Assembly: GCF_036053395.1 (NCBI RefSeq)
Contig: NZ_CP107942.1
Coordinates: 4,430,501-4,494,500, forward strand
From: Actinoplanes sp. NBC_00393
GTDB taxonomy: Bacteria; Actinomycetota; Actinomycetes; Mycobacteriales; Micromonosporaceae
DNA length: 64,000 nt
Reading direction: 5' to 3'
The notes beneath the pieces are model-generated. The model made no database searches and had not been told where the DNA came from. It saw nothing but the letters and a program-made list of their open reading frames with translations. A program made the position numbers and the translations under genes. Below are positions 1-8,516 of this stretch, in pieces (position 1 is the stretch's first letter; the number at the start of each line of letters is the position of its first letter).

Positions 1-783
1 GGAGCCCTGGCGGGCAGCACACAGGCCAGCGCCACGCGGGCGGGCGCCACGCAGGCGGGCGCCACGCAGGCCGGCGCCACGCAGGCCGGCGCCACCCAGG
101 CGGGCGCCACGCAGGCCGGCGCCACGCAGGCCGGCGCCACGCAGGCCGGCGCCACGCAGGCCGGAGCCACGCAGGCCGGCGGAGTCTTGGTCGGCGGCGT
201 GCAGGCCCGCAGCGTGCACTGCGGCGCGCTTGAGGTGCGCCTCGTGTCGGCGGAAGGGGCGCGCCGGGTGGTCAGTGGCACGCTTGGTCTCGCGTTGGAA
301 GCGACCGCGGTCCTGGATCCCGACTTGCCCGGCTACGTCGTCGTGCCGGGGGCCTCGGGGCCGATCGCGGGGGATCCGGAGCTGGTGGACACCATTCCGG
401 TGCTGCTCGCCCGGGTCGGTGACACCGCGCTGCCGGGTCTGATCGGCAAGGCGATGGCGCGGCCGGACGTCACGGTCGCCACCGTGTGCGGCGGGTCGCT
501 GGCACTGGCGATGGCGGGGCTTCTGGAAGGGCGGACGGCCGTCACCCACGCGCAAGGGATGGACGTTCTGGAAGCGACCGGGGTGACCGTCGTGGATGCC
601 CGTGTCGTCGACGACGGCGACCTGGTCAGCGCGGCCGGCGTCACCTCCGGGCTCGATCTGGGGCTGCACCTGCTCGAGCGGTCCTTCGGGCCGCGGGTCG
701 CGCACGCTGTGGAGCAGCTGTTCCAGTACGAGCGTCGCGGCATCGTCTGGCGCAACGCCGGCCTGGAACCGGTCGCGGCATGA
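1..783 (+). CDS. DJ-1/PfpI-family protein, 5' end outside window
   Basis: The reading frame is open from base 1 to the TGA at 781-783, so the start lies upstream of the window; 260 residues are visible. From about residue 76 the protein follows the DJ-1/PfpI (class I glutamine amidotransferase-like) fold: a strand LEVRLVS, then YVVVPGA, then the nucleophile elbow VATVCGGSLALA with the expected Cys, the AGLLEGRTAVTHA segment, and GVTSGLDLGLHLLE near the end. These are family hallmarks of PfpI-type and AraC-associated DJ-1 proteins; substrate is unknown. The oddity is the N-terminal part, where about ten ATQAG pentapeptides encoded by a 15-bp tandem repeat precede the second core strand. An internal TTG at 187 could be taken as a start, but it would discard the first part of the fold. 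The stop overlaps the next start (ATGA). Confidence 0.8.
   Translation, partial: GALAGSTQASATRAGATQAGATQAGATQAGATQAGATQAGATQAGATQAGATQAGATQAGGVLVGGVQARSVHCGALEVRLVSAEGARRVVSGTLGLALEATAVLDPDLPGYVVVPGASGPIAGDPELVDTIPVLLARVGDTALPGLIGKAMARPDVTVATVCGGSLALAMAGLLEGRTAVTHAQGMDVLEATGVTVVDARVVDDGDLVSAAGVTSGLDLGLHLLERSFGPRVAHAVEQLFQYERRGIVWRNAGLEPVAA
16..180 (+). repeat. 15-bp minisatellite coding for ATQAG
   Basis: Ten consecutive 15-bp units of consensus GCCACGCAGGCCGGC run from 31 to 180, preceded by one diverged unit at 16-30. The unit length is a multiple of three and is in frame with the DJ-1/PfpI gene, so each copy adds Ala-Thr-Gln-Ala-Gly. Variants are limited to single bases (for example ACC for ACG at 94-96 and GGA for GGC at 163-165). 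Confidence 0.95.
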
Positions 784-1112
784 CGGGGCCGATCGCCGAG
801 GTGGCCGGCACCTGGGCGTTGATCCTCGCCACCCCGATCGGCCGGCTACCGGTCACCCTCGTGCTGCATCACGAGCAGGGAACGCTCAGTGGCACCGCCA
901 CCGGCCGCGAGGAAACCGTGCCGCTGCGGAACATCACGGCGGATCCAGAATCCGGATCCGGATCGGCTGTCCGGCTCACCTGGCAGCAGGCCATCACCAG
1001 GCCGATGCGGCTCAATCTCGACTTCGACGTGCTGGTCACCGCCGACAGCATGACCGGTTTCTCCCGGGCCGGGCGGCTCCCGCGCACGACCGTGACGGGT
1101 ACACGCCGATGA
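780..1112 (+). CDS. hypothetical protein, 110 aa
   Basis: The ATG at 780 overlaps the stop of the DJ-1/PfpI gene by four bases (ATGA), so the two are almost certainly translationally coupled. The 110-residue product begins MTGPIAEVAGTW and alternates short hydrophobic stretches with polar turns (LPVTLVLHHEQGTLSGTATG, LNLDFDVLVTADSMTG), as in a small beta-barrel or lipocalin-like ligand-binding protein. It has no signal peptide, membrane segment or cysteine pair. I do not recognise the family with certainty; the beta-rich reading is inference. Pairing with a DJ-1-type protein suggests a shared stress or metabolite role, but nothing in the sequence proves this. Confidence 0.65.
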   Translation: MTGPIAEVAGTWALILATPIGRLPVTLVLHHEQGTLSGTATGREETVPLRNITADPESGSGSAVRLTWQQAITRPMRLNLDFDVLVTADSMTGFSRAGRLPRTTVTGTRR

Positions 1113-1173
1113 CCGATAGGAAATTTGCACTCGGGGTGTCAAAATCGGGGCACCCGTCGCTGTGGAGGCCACC

Positions 1174-2412
1174 GTGGTGTTCAAGATCGACGTTCCGTCC
1201 GACCTGGTAAGCGGCGATGTGGACGAGGGGTACGGTCCGGTCGCCGACGCGTTCCGCCGCAACTTCGCGGAGCGCGGGGAGGTGGGCGCGGCCTGCGCCG
1301 TCTACCGCGACGGGCGCAAGGTGGTCGATCTGTGGGGCGGCTACCGCGACGGCCGCAACCGGGCGCCGTGGCGCGAGGACACCCTGGTCACCGTCTTCTC
1401 CTCGACGAAAGGGGTTTCCGGGCTCGCCATCGCCGTAGCGCACTCCCGCGGGCTGCTCGACTACGACGCCCCGGTGAGCACCTACTGGCCCGAGTTCGCC
1501 GAGCACGGCAAGCAGGCGATGACCGTACGCCAATTGTTGTCTCATCAGGGCGGCCTCGCCGCCATCGACCGGCCGCTCAGCGTGACCGACCTGGCTGATC
1601 TCGACGTGGTCGCCGCGGCCCTGGCCGCACAGCGCCCGGCCTGGCAGCCGGGGACGCGGCACGGGTACCACGCGATCTCCCTCGGCTGGTACGAGGGTGA
1701 GCTGATCCGCCGGGTCGATCCGGCCCACCGGTCGCTGGGCCGGTTCTTCGCGGACGAGATCGCCGCGCCGCTCGGTCTCGACTTCCACATCGGCGTGCCG
1801 GACACTGTCGACCCGGAGCGGATCGCGCACGTCCACGGCTACAAGCCGGCCGAGTTGCTGCTGCACATGGGGACGATGCCGCGCGGTTTCGTGCTGAATT
1901 TCCTGAATCCGCGCAGCGTCACTGCCCGCTCGTTCGCTAATCCGAAGGTGTTGTCGCAGACCGGCAACTACAACCTGCCCGAGGTGCGCCGCCTGGAGTT
2001 GCCCGCCGCCAACGGCACCGGCGAGGTACGGGCCATCGCCCGCGCCTATGGCGACGCGGCAACCGGCGGTGCCACGCTCGGGCTGACGCCGTCCACGCTG
2101 GACGCGTTGATCCGCCCGGCCGAGCCGCCGTCGCAGGGCCTGCGGGATGTCGTGCTGCGCGTTGACACCGCGTTCTCGCTCGGCTATCTCAAACCGTTCC
2201 CCCGCTTCCGTTTCGGCGCGGGCGGCAATCAGGCGTTCGGCACACCCGGCGCCGGCGGCTCGTTCGGGTTCGCCGATCCGGAGACCGGCGTCGGCTTCGC
2301 CTACGCGATGAACCGCACCGGCTTCCACATCTGGGACGATCCGAGGGAGGTGGCCCTGCGCGAAGCCCTTTACCGGACTGTCCTCGGCGAGCGCTCGCAG
2401 AGCCCGGACTGA
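1174..2412 (+). CDS. class C beta-lactamase-related serine hydrolase (EstB type)
   Basis: Product of 412 residues with the serine beta-lactamase/penicillin-binding-protein fold used by EstB-type esterases. The SxxK motif is visible as SSTKG, followed by the TVRQLLSHQGGL segment typical of this family, a YHA element where the YxN motif is expected, and GAGGSFGFADPETG near the C-terminus in the position of the KTG-like box. No signal peptide is seen, so it is probably a cytoplasmic esterase or amidase rather than a resistance enzyme. A GGAGG at 1164-1168 lies 5 nt before GTG 1174 and 8 nt before GTG 1177; the GTG at 1162 precedes it and is a less likely start. The last codons and stop lie inside the tandem repeat that follows. 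Confidence 0.88.
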   Translation: MVFKIDVPSDLVSGDVDEGYGPVADAFRRNFAERGEVGAACAVYRDGRKVVDLWGGYRDGRNRAPWREDTLVTVFSSTKGVSGLAIAVAHSRGLLDYDAPVSTYWPEFAEHGKQAMTVRQLLSHQGGLAAIDRPLSVTDLADLDVVAAALAAQRPAWQPGTRHGYHAISLGWYEGELIRRVDPAHRSLGRFFADEIAAPLGLDFHIGVPDTVDPERIAHVHGYKPAELLLHMGTMPRGFVLNFLNPRSVTARSFANPKVLSQTGNYNLPEVRRLELPAANGTGEVRAIARAYGDAATGGATLGLTPSTLDALIRPAEPPSQGLRDVVLRVDTAFSLGYLKPFPRFRFGAGGNQAFGTPGAGGSFGFADPETGVGFAYAMNRTGFHIWDDPREVALREALYRTVLGERSQSPD

Positions 2413-2517
2413 GAGCGAACGCCCGGACTGAGTAAAACCCGGACTGAGAGCGAGCGCCCGGACTGAGAGCAAACGCCCGGACTGAGAGCGAACGCCGGAC
2501 TGAGAGCGAGCGCCGCG
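2403..2517. repeat. tandem repeat of about 19 bp between convergent genes
   Basis: About six imperfect copies of a unit containing CCCGGACTGAGAGCGA fill the space between the serine hydrolase and the convergent GGDEF/EAL gene. The first copy contains the last codons and TGA stop of the serine hydrolase; one copy is shortened (CCCGGACTGAGTAAAA). The array seems to have grown from the 3' end of that gene. Simple slippage is enough to explain it. Confidence 0.9.
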
Positions 2518-2518
2518 A

Positions 2519-5071
2519 TCAAGCGAGCATGGCCTCCAGGCGCTCCGCCGGCATCGGACGCCCGAGCAGGTCGCCCTGGCCCAGCCGACAGCCCGCGGCC
2601 TGCGCGGTCTCCAAATCGGCCTCCTCCTGCACGCCGTGCGCGACGACCTCCAGGCCCAGCCGGTGCCCGAGCGTCACCGCCACGTCGAGCAGCGCGCCGG
2701 ACTGGTCGATCTTCAGCAGGTCGATCGGCAGGATCCGCAGCCGGCTCAGCGAGGTGGGGCCCGCACCGAAGCTGTCCACCGCGGTCCGCAGGCCCTGCGC
2801 CCGCAGCCGGCCGAGTTGGGCGGCCACGTCCTCCACGTCGGCGAGGTCCTGTTCGTCGATCTCGATGACCAAAGCCGACGGCGGCAGCTGGTGTTTCTCC
2901 AGGGCCGTGTGAAGGCTGGCTTCGAACGCCGGGTCGAGCAGCTGGCGCGGTCGCACGTTGACGGCCAGCCACAGTGACTCGTGCAGCCGCCGCCAGTCCG
3001 CGAGCAGCCGGCAGGACCGGTGCAGGACCCGGTGCCCGATGTCGGCGAGCAGGCCCAGGTCCTCGGCGAGCCGGCACAGTTCGCCGGCCGGCACCGGGCC
3101 GAGCGTGGCGTGCCGCCACACCGGCGTGACCTCGATGCCGACCGGCTGCCGGCCGGGCAGCTCGACGATCGGCTGGTAGTGCAGGTCGATGTGGCCGCGT
3201 TCGATCGCCTGGGACAGGTCCTGTTCCAGTGTGGAGCGGCGCAGCAGGCGGGTCTCCATCTCGGCGTCGTACCATTCGACCGCGCCCGGCGCCCCGGACC
3301 GCACCGAGCGCAGGGCCAGGCCTGCACGCCGGATCACCTCGTCGGTGCTGTCGTCGGCGGCGACGTCGTCCAGCCCGGCCCACGCGGACAGGTGCGACAC
3401 CGTGCCGGCCACCGGGTACGGCGCGGACAGGGCGTTGACCAGCTGCGAGGCGAGCAGGTGGGCGCGTACCGCCCCGCAGTGGGTGAGCACCGCGAACCGC
3501 GCCTCCCCGATCCGCGCCGGCACGTCCGCCTCGGCCACCGCGGCCCGCAGCCGACGGGCGGCCTCCACCAGCACGAACTCGGCGTGGTCCCGGCCGTGCA
3601 CGTCACCGGTCGCGGTCAGCCCGTCGAGCTCGATCACGATCATCGCGCCGGCGTCCGGGATGAGTTCGGCGGCGCAGAGCAGGCCGTCCCGGTTGGCCAG
3701 GCCGGTCTGCCGGTCAAGATGGGTGCTCTGCCGCAGCGCCTCTTCGAGTCCGCGCACGTTGGTGACGTCGCGGATGTGGATGACCAGCGTGTTCTCCGGG
3801 TCGGCCGGGTCCGCGGCGGTGATGGCCCACTCCGTCTCCCGCCACCGCCCGAATCCATCACGCAGGCGCACCGCGAAACCGTCGCCGGTGCCCGAGCCGC
3901 GGAAACGCCCGATCAGGTACGCGTGCACCGCATCGACCTGATCAGGATGCACCAGCGCCGACACCGTACGGCCGAGAACTTCCTGGTCGGAGAGCCCGAA
4001 CTGGCGTGCCGCCGCCGGTGACTGCCAGCGCACCGCCAGATTCGAGTCGAGCACCATCGCCACGTCCGCCGACCCGTACATGAGCGTCCGCAGCCGGTTG
4101 CCCTGAACGGTGAGTCGCCCGGCCTGCCGGCGCAGCGCGACCGCCGTCACCCATTCCCGGGTCGCCACCGCCGACAACGCCACTGTGCCCAGCAGGATCG
4201 ACGTGGCGTCCATCCGCCCGCCATTGATCAGGTGGAACGCGGTGATCAGCGCCGAGCCGAGGATCAGCAGGGCGAGCAGCGGGAAGCTCGCCGGCGGTTC
4301 GCTGCCGGGCGCCGGCATCGACCCCACGTCGGGCGAGACCCGCACCGAGCCGTACCAGAGCAGCCCGGCGGCCACGTTGACCGCGCCGGCCGCGACCAGC
4401 GCGCCGATCGCGGCGTTCGGCTTGCCCGGGTAGTCCATGGCGATGACCAGCGCGGTCAGCCCGATCAACGACAGCGCCGCGGCGGGCGCACACCATTGCA
4501 GCGCGGCCCGGTGCCGGATCGCGTGCACGCCGGCGACGGCAGCCGTGGCCGCGGCGCCACCACCGAACACCAGCGCGGTCATCGCGGCGCCCCGCCGGTC
4601 ACCGCCGCTGAACAGCGGCACCCACGACGCGTAGATCAGGCAGGCGGTCACGCCGAGCACGTCCAGGCCGAACCGCAGCCGGCCCAGCTGGTCGCGGCGC
4701 TGCGACGGGCGCAGCACCGCGGGCAGGTACAGCGCGGCCACCAGGAAGAGCGTGACCAGCGGGATCTCCGCCGGCAGCGGCACACCGTCGACCAGCACGT
4801 GCGGCGCCAGCAGCGCGGCGATCCCGCTGCCCAGCCCGGCCAGCGCGGCGAGCCCGGCGCCACCGGCCAGGGTCAGGGCACGCAGGCGCGGCCCGGCAGC
4901 ACGTCCGCCGACGGCGGCACGCGCCATCACCACCGCGATCGCGGCGGAGCAGCCGGTGAGCAGCCCGGCCAGACCGGCTGCCGGCAGCGTGCCGAGAGCA
5001 ACGATCAAGACCACCAGCACGGGTACGGCGTACAGCACCCGCCGCGAGCGGAGGAGGGATCCGCCTGCCAT
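2519..5071 (-). CDS. membrane PAS-GGDEF-EAL protein with degenerate catalytic motifs
   Basis: Product of 850 residues: about eight hydrophobic segments in the first 315 residues, a PAS domain at roughly 330-440, a GGDEF-type domain at 455-605 and an EAL-type domain at 615-850. In active proteins the first makes and the second breaks cyclic di-GMP. Here the GGDEF signature reads IGEARF and the EAL signature reads EVT (GIEVTPVW). Further phosphodiesterase boxes are also changed: EIDE for EITE, DSFGAGPTSL for DDFGTGYSSL, and VAHGVQ for VAEGVE. The protein therefore looks like a c-di-GMP or nucleotide receptor and not an enzyme. The start at 5071 is preferred; an upstream TTG at 5122 adds 17 non-conserved residues. 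No clear ribosome-binding site marks either start. The 3' end faces the repeat at 2403-2517. Confidence 0.88.
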   Translation of the reverse strand: MAGGSLLRSRRVLYAVPVLVVLIVALGTLPAAGLAGLLTGCSAAIAVVMARAAVGGRAAGPRLRALTLAGGAGLAALAGLGSGIAALLAPHVLVDGVPLPAEIPLVTLFLVAALYLPAVLRPSQRRDQLGRLRFGLDVLGVTACLIYASWVPLFSGGDRRGAAMTALVFGGGAAATAAVAGVHAIRHRAALQWCAPAAALSLIGLTALVIAMDYPGKPNAAIGALVAAGAVNVAAGLLWYGSVRVSPDVGSMPAPGSEPPASFPLLALLILGSALITAFHLINGGRMDATSILLGTVALSAVATREWVTAVALRRQAGRLTVQGNRLRTLMYGSADVAMVLDSNLAVRWQSPAAARQFGLSDQEVLGRTVSALVHPDQVDAVHAYLIGRFRGSGTGDGFAVRLRDGFGRWRETEWAITAADPADPENTLVIHIRDVTNVRGLEEALRQSTHLDRQTGLANRDGLLCAAELIPDAGAMIVIELDGLTATGDVHGRDHAEFVLVEAARRLRAAVAEADVPARIGEARFAVLTHCGAVRAHLLASQLVNALSAPYPVAGTVSHLSAWAGLDDVAADDSTDEVIRRAGLALRSVRSGAPGAVEWYDAEMETRLLRRSTLEQDLSQAIERGHIDLHYQPIVELPGRQPVGIEVTPVWRHATLGPVPAGELCRLAEDLGLLADIGHRVLHRSCRLLADWRRLHESLWLAVNVRPRQLLDPAFEASLHTALEKHQLPPSALVIEIDEQDLADVEDVAAQLGRLRAQGLRTAVDSFGAGPTSLSRLRILPIDLLKIDQSGALLDVAVTLGHRLGLEVVAHGVQEEADLETAQAAGCRLGQGDLLGRPMPAERLEAMLA

Positions 5072-5141
5072 CGTCGTCGTCCAAGTATTGCGAGGGGGGT
5101 GTTCCTCGAACTCCCCTATCAACGAGGCAGACCCGATCCGG

Positions 5142-6125
5142 TTACGGCCGAACGTCGTCCAGACCCACCCGATACCAGTCGCCGCCGTGCACGACGTGCA
5201 GGTCCGGCCCGCGCCCGATCATCCACACCTGGTCCGGCAGGGCGTCTCCGTCCGGGAGCACGAGCCGGAACTCGCGCCCGTCGCCGAGCCGCCCGTCGCC
5301 CAGCTCGCCCACGACGAGCCGGTCGCGATGCGGGCTGTAGCCACCGGCCAGCCCGACGGTGCCGGCGCCGACGATCAGGCTGGTCGCGCCGGCGGCCAGG
5401 CCGTTGTCCCACACGTCGACCCGGTCGCCCTCGATACGCACCACCGGGAAGTCCGAGTAGTAGCACGCCCAGGCGGTCTCGCCGACGACGTTGAGTGCGT
5501 AGCAGTCGTCGATGAACGGCGCGTCGTCCGCCGGGAACCGCCACTGCGGCTGCCCGTCGGCGCCGAACCGGATCAGCCCGCAGTCTCCCATCGGCTGGGC
5601 GCCGGATCCGCCCCAGCCGTAGTTGCCGTAGACGCCCTCGTCGAAGTAGCCGACCCAGGCGTCGCCGGACGCGGTGGTGAACACGTTCTGGATGCCGTCG
5701 CCGAAGGTGTGCTCGGCAAGCGCGGTCCCGTCCGGTCCGTACACGATCGCGTTGCGGTCGGGTCCGTCCGGCCGCCACCGGCAGCGGGCGCCGACCAGCA
5801 GGAACCGGCCGTCCGGCAGCGGCTGCACGGTGGCATGCGCGATCGGCAGAGCCGCGATCGGTACGAGCGCGGACGGTTCCGGCGAGTGCACGGTGATGCG
5901 CGCGGCCGCCGGTTGCGCCGCCCGCGAGTCGGGGAACGAGGCCCAGCCCGGCTGCACCGTCACCGAGGTCAGCGCCTCCCGGTCCGCCGGTGCCGACCAC
6001 AGTGCGACGGCCTCGCCGGCCGGACCGATCGACACCGACAGCAGCACGTCGCCGCCGACGGCGGGCGCGATCCGGCCGTGCCGGCGCAGCGGCAGCACCG
6101 GCGCCTTCATCTCCCGTCCACTCAT
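5142..6125 (-). CDS. hypothetical protein, possible beta-propeller
   Basis: A 327-residue protein with repeated short strands of the type DGRFLLVGARCRW, GDAWVGYFDEGVYG, ETAWACYYSDFPVVRI and GPDLHVVHGGDWYRV. The spacing of Trp/Tyr-rich strands and Gly-Asp turns resembles a WD/YncE-like beta-propeller. No signal peptide or membrane segment is present. Similar proteins of unknown role are common in actinomycetes. An alternative ATG lies five codons inside (6110), but a GGACGGGAG abuts it directly, so the spacing favours the first ATG only weakly. It is encoded in the same direction as the GGDEF/EAL gene. Confidence 0.7.
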   Translation of the reverse strand: MSGREMKAPVLPLRRHGRIAPAVGGDVLLSVSIGPAGEAVALWSAPADREALTSVTVQPGWASFPDSRAAQPAAARITVHSPEPSALVPIAALPIAHATVQPLPDGRFLLVGARCRWRPDGPDRNAIVYGPDGTALAEHTFGDGIQNVFTTASGDAWVGYFDEGVYGNYGWGGSGAQPMGDCGLIRFGADGQPQWRFPADDAPFIDDCYALNVVGETAWACYYSDFPVVRIEGDRVDVWDNGLAAGATSLIVGAGTVGLAGGYSPHRDRLVVGELGDGRLGDGREFRLVLPDGDALPDQVWMIGRGPDLHVVHGGDWYRVGLDDVRP

Positions 6126-6176
6126 TGCGCCATTCGATCACTGCGGCGAGCGCACAGCCACCGATATGTGCAGCGG

Positions 6177-6800
6177 TCAGTTGGCGGGCGGGCGCTCGCC
6201 GAGCAGCGTGAACCAGCTTTCGGCCAGGACGTGGACGACCTGCTCGCGGTCGACTCCCCAGCGGCCCTCGGTCCAGTGTTGCCCGAGGTAGTCCAGCTGG
6301 GCGAAGGCGAGCACGGCCCGGGAGTGCCGGATCTCCGGCGGGAACCGGCCGGCCTGGTCGAGGCCGTCCTTGATGTCGGCGATGACCTCCTCGAACCAGC
6401 TGTCGACGAGGTCGCGCAGGTCGGGGTCGACGTGGGCGGCCTCGCTGATCGCGTTGAGGTAGGGCCGGATCTGCACCCACGTCCGGGACCGCTGGCCGAG
6501 CCACCCGGCCATCGCCTCGTAGCTGCCGTCGCGGACGACGTCGACGAGCTCCGGCGCCGTGGTCCCGTGCTGCTCGGAGGTGGTGCGCTCGAGCACCTCG
6601 TTCAGCTCGGCGAGCAGGGCACGCGCCAGGTCGCTGCGGGATTTGAAGTACGCATAGAAGGTCACGCGCGTGGTGCCGGCGGTCGAGGCGATGTCGTCGA
6701 CCGTGGTCGCGGCGTAGCCCTTGGTCCGGAACAGCTCGAGCGCTGTGGAGACCAGCAGCTTACGGGTCATCTCCTTCTGCACTGCCCGCAAATTCGCCAC
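6177..6800 (-). CDS. TetR-family transcriptional regulator
   Basis: A 207-residue TetR-type repressor: the N-terminal helix-turn-helix is seen in LVSTALELFRTKGYAATTVDDIASTAGTTRVTFYAYFKSRSDL split over residues 15-57, and the rest is a helical ligand-binding domain rich in Trp and aromatic residues (RTWVQIRPYLNAI, LDYLGQHWTEGRW). It diverges from the MFS gene and the catabolic island. The start is GTG 6800; a TAAGCT box lies six bases upstream with no Shine-Dalgarno sequence, so the message is probably leaderless. The -10 box overlaps the GTAAGC element found in two other promoters of the island, which fits autorepression. Confidence 0.93.
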   Translation of the reverse strand: MANLRAVQKEMTRKLLVSTALELFRTKGYAATTVDDIASTAGTTRVTFYAYFKSRSDLARALLAELNEVLERTTSEQHGTTAPELVDVVRDGSYEAMAGWLGQRSRTWVQIRPYLNAISEAAHVDPDLRDLVDSWFEEVIADIKDGLDQAGRFPPEIRHSRAVLAFAQLDYLGQHWTEGRWGVDREQVVHVLAESWFTLLGERPPAN

Positions 6801-6806
6801 GTCGGC

Positions 6807-6812
6807 AGCTTA
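6807..6812 (-). promoter_or_regulatory. predicted -10 box of the TetR gene, overlapping operator motif
   Basis: On the minus strand TAAGCT is followed by six bases and the GTG start at 6800, a leaderless arrangement. It overlaps the GCTTAC motif at 6808-6813 (GTAAGC on the minus strand), so a repressor bound there would cover the -10 box. Confidence 0.55.
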
Positions 6813-6849
6813 CGCCACACCCCTCAACGCATACACGGCGAGTTTTTTC

Positions 6850-6879
6850 TTGACACGACGTAAGCGTTAATGACAGGTT
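6850..6879 (+). promoter_or_regulatory. predicted promoter/operator of the MFS gene
   Basis: TTGACA at 6850-6855 is a perfect -35 hexamer. The spacer holds CGTAAGCG at 6859-6866 followed by TTAA, sharing GTAAGC with the TetR promoter and, inverted, with the promoter at 8487. The best -10 is a weak CAGGTT at 6874-6879 (18-nt spacer). The arrangement suggests a TetR operator between the -35 and -10. Confidence 0.5.
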
Positions 6880-6924
6880 GCGTGCCACCCGAACGTGACC
6901 CCGATCACCTGAAGGAGTTCCGAC

Positions 6925-8475
6925 GTGGTCTCAAAGACCCGGGCGACACTGATCGCCAGTTGCACCGCGGTTCTGGTCGCCCAACTCACCAACGCGCTGC
7001 CCGGCGCGCTCAACGGCACGTTCCAGCAGGAGTTCCAGACCGCCGGCACCGAGCTGACCTGGATCACGGCCGCGTTCATGATTCCGCTGGTCGTCTTCGA
7101 GCTGACGTTCGGCCTGATCGGCGACATGTGGGGCCGCAAGAAGCTGCTGATCGGCGGCGCCGGCCTGCTCGTCGCCGGCGCGCTCGTCTGCGCCACCGCA
7201 CCGACCGTGCAGGCGATGTGGGCCGGTCAGGCGCTCAGCGGTCTCGGCGCCGGCATCCTGTTCCCGATCTCGCTGACGCTCAGCGCCGCGATCACCCCGA
7301 CCGCGCACGCCCGGGCCCGGGTCATCGCGATCTGGGCCGGGTTCCTGTCGCTCGGCGCGGCGATCTCCCCGCTGCTGGCCGGTTTGTTCGCCGAGTACAG
7401 CTCGTGGCGTGGCGCGTACATCGTGGTTGCTGTTCTCGCGGCGGTCGCCGCGCTGTTGACCCTGGGCGCGCAGGATTCGTCCGCACCCTCCGGCCGCAAG
7501 GTCGACATCCCCGGCCAGGTCACCCTCGCGCTCGGCCTGATCGCGGTCCTGTACGCCGCGGTGCAGGGCGCCGAGGTCGGCTGGAGCCGGCCGGAGATCG
7601 TCGGCGGCTTCGTGGCCGGCGCGGCGCTGCTCGCGGCGTTCGTGGTGATCGAGCTGCGCACCGACCCGCCGCTGCTGGACCTGCGGCTGTTCCGCAACCG
7701 GTCGTTCAGCATCGCCTCAGTCGTCGCGGTGGTCGGCATGTTCAGCTTCCTCGGCATCTGCTTCTCGACGAGCATCTGGCTCGGCGCCGTCCAGCACCAG
7801 AGCGCGCTGAAGATCGGCATCCTGTTCCTGTTCATCCAGGGCCCGGCGTTCGCGCTGATCCCGCTGATCTCCTACCTGCTGCGGCACGTGCCGCCGCGCT
7901 GGGTGCTGACCGGCGGTTTCGCGCTGATGGCCGTCGGCGGTTTCTGGTGCTCGCGGTTCGACGTGCAGGACCTGGGGTGGACGCGGTTCATCGCGCCGCT
8001 GCTGCTGGTCGGGATCGGCTTCGCGCTGACCGTCGGCTCGATCACCGCGGTCGCCATCAACACCGTGCCACTGCACTACGCGGGCATGGCCAGCGCGACC
8101 ACGAACCTGCTGCGTGACCTCGGATTCGCGCTCGGCCCGGTGATCGTCGGCGCGATCGCGCTGAGCAGCGCCGGCGCGCGCTTCGCCGAGGCGCTGCCGG
8201 GTTCCGGGCTGCCACCGGCCGAGCTGGGCGCGGCCACGGCGATCGGCGAGGCCGCCGGACCGATCGCGGTGAACAGCCTGCCGCCGGGCGTACCCGGTTC
8301 GGGCGCGCACGCCGTCGCGATGGACGCGCTCGGCAGCGGCTTCCAGCTGGCGTTCCTGGTGTGCGCGATCGGGGCGCTGGTGGCTGCCGCGCTCACCCTG
8401 TTCGGCCTGCGCAACACCCGCGACACCACGCCCGAGGAGCAAATGATGGAGTCGGCGCAAAGTTTTTCATCATGA
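6925..8475 (+). CDS. MFS transporter, DHA2-like 14-TM family
   Basis: A 516-residue integral membrane protein with about fourteen hydrophobic segments. The conserved loop between segments 2 and 3 reads GLIGDMWGRKKLL (motif A, GxxxDxxGRRxxL), and LSGLGAGILFP matches the segment-4 motif. The family exports small hydrophobic compounds with proton exchange. GTG 6925 is chosen because GAAGGAG at 6911-6917 lies 7 nt upstream. The gene opens the TetR-controlled island and is followed by a second promoter before the phosphotriesterase-like genes. It may import the island's substrate or remove a toxic intermediate; the sequence does not decide. Confidence 0.9.
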   Translation: MVSKTRATLIASCTAVLVAQLTNALPGALNGTFQQEFQTAGTELTWITAAFMIPLVVFELTFGLIGDMWGRKKLLIGGAGLLVAGALVCATAPTVQAMWAGQALSGLGAGILFPISLTLSAAITPTAHARARVIAIWAGFLSLGAAISPLLAGLFAEYSSWRGAYIVVAVLAAVAALLTLGAQDSSAPSGRKVDIPGQVTLALGLIAVLYAAVQGAEVGWSRPEIVGGFVAGAALLAAFVVIELRTDPPLLDLRLFRNRSFSIASVVAVVGMFSFLGICFSTSIWLGAVQHQSALKIGILFLFIQGPAFALIPLISYLLRHVPPRWVLTGGFALMAVGGFWCSRFDVQDLGWTRFIAPLLLVGIGFALTVGSITAVAINTVPLHYAGMASATTNLLRDLGFALGPVIVGAIALSSAGARFAEALPGSGLPPAELGAATAIGEAAGPIAVNSLPPGVPGSGAHAVAMDALGSGFQLAFLVCAIGALVAAALTLFGLRNTRDTTPEEQMMESAQSFSS

Positions 8476-8486
8476 AGTCAGTTTCA

Positions 8487-8516
8487 TTGACACTCTGTAA
8501 AGTTTTCGCTTACGGT
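8487..8516 (+). promoter_or_regulatory. predicted promoter/operator of the phosphotriesterase operon
   Basis: TTGACA at 8487-8492 and TACGGT at 8511-8516 are separated by 18 nt. GCTTAC at 8508-8513 overlaps the -10 box and is the inverse of GTAAGC in the two upstream promoters; a partial second half-site TGTAAAG lies at 8496-8502. The A/T-rich block 8458-8515 contrasts with its surroundings. Confidence 0.6.

Noticed and set aside
1036..2472. Long open frame on the minus strand opposite the serine hydrolase
   Set aside because: It is antisense to a gene with clear catalytic motifs. Its translation is low-complexity Arg/Gly/Ala/Val sequence typical of high-G+C shadow frames.
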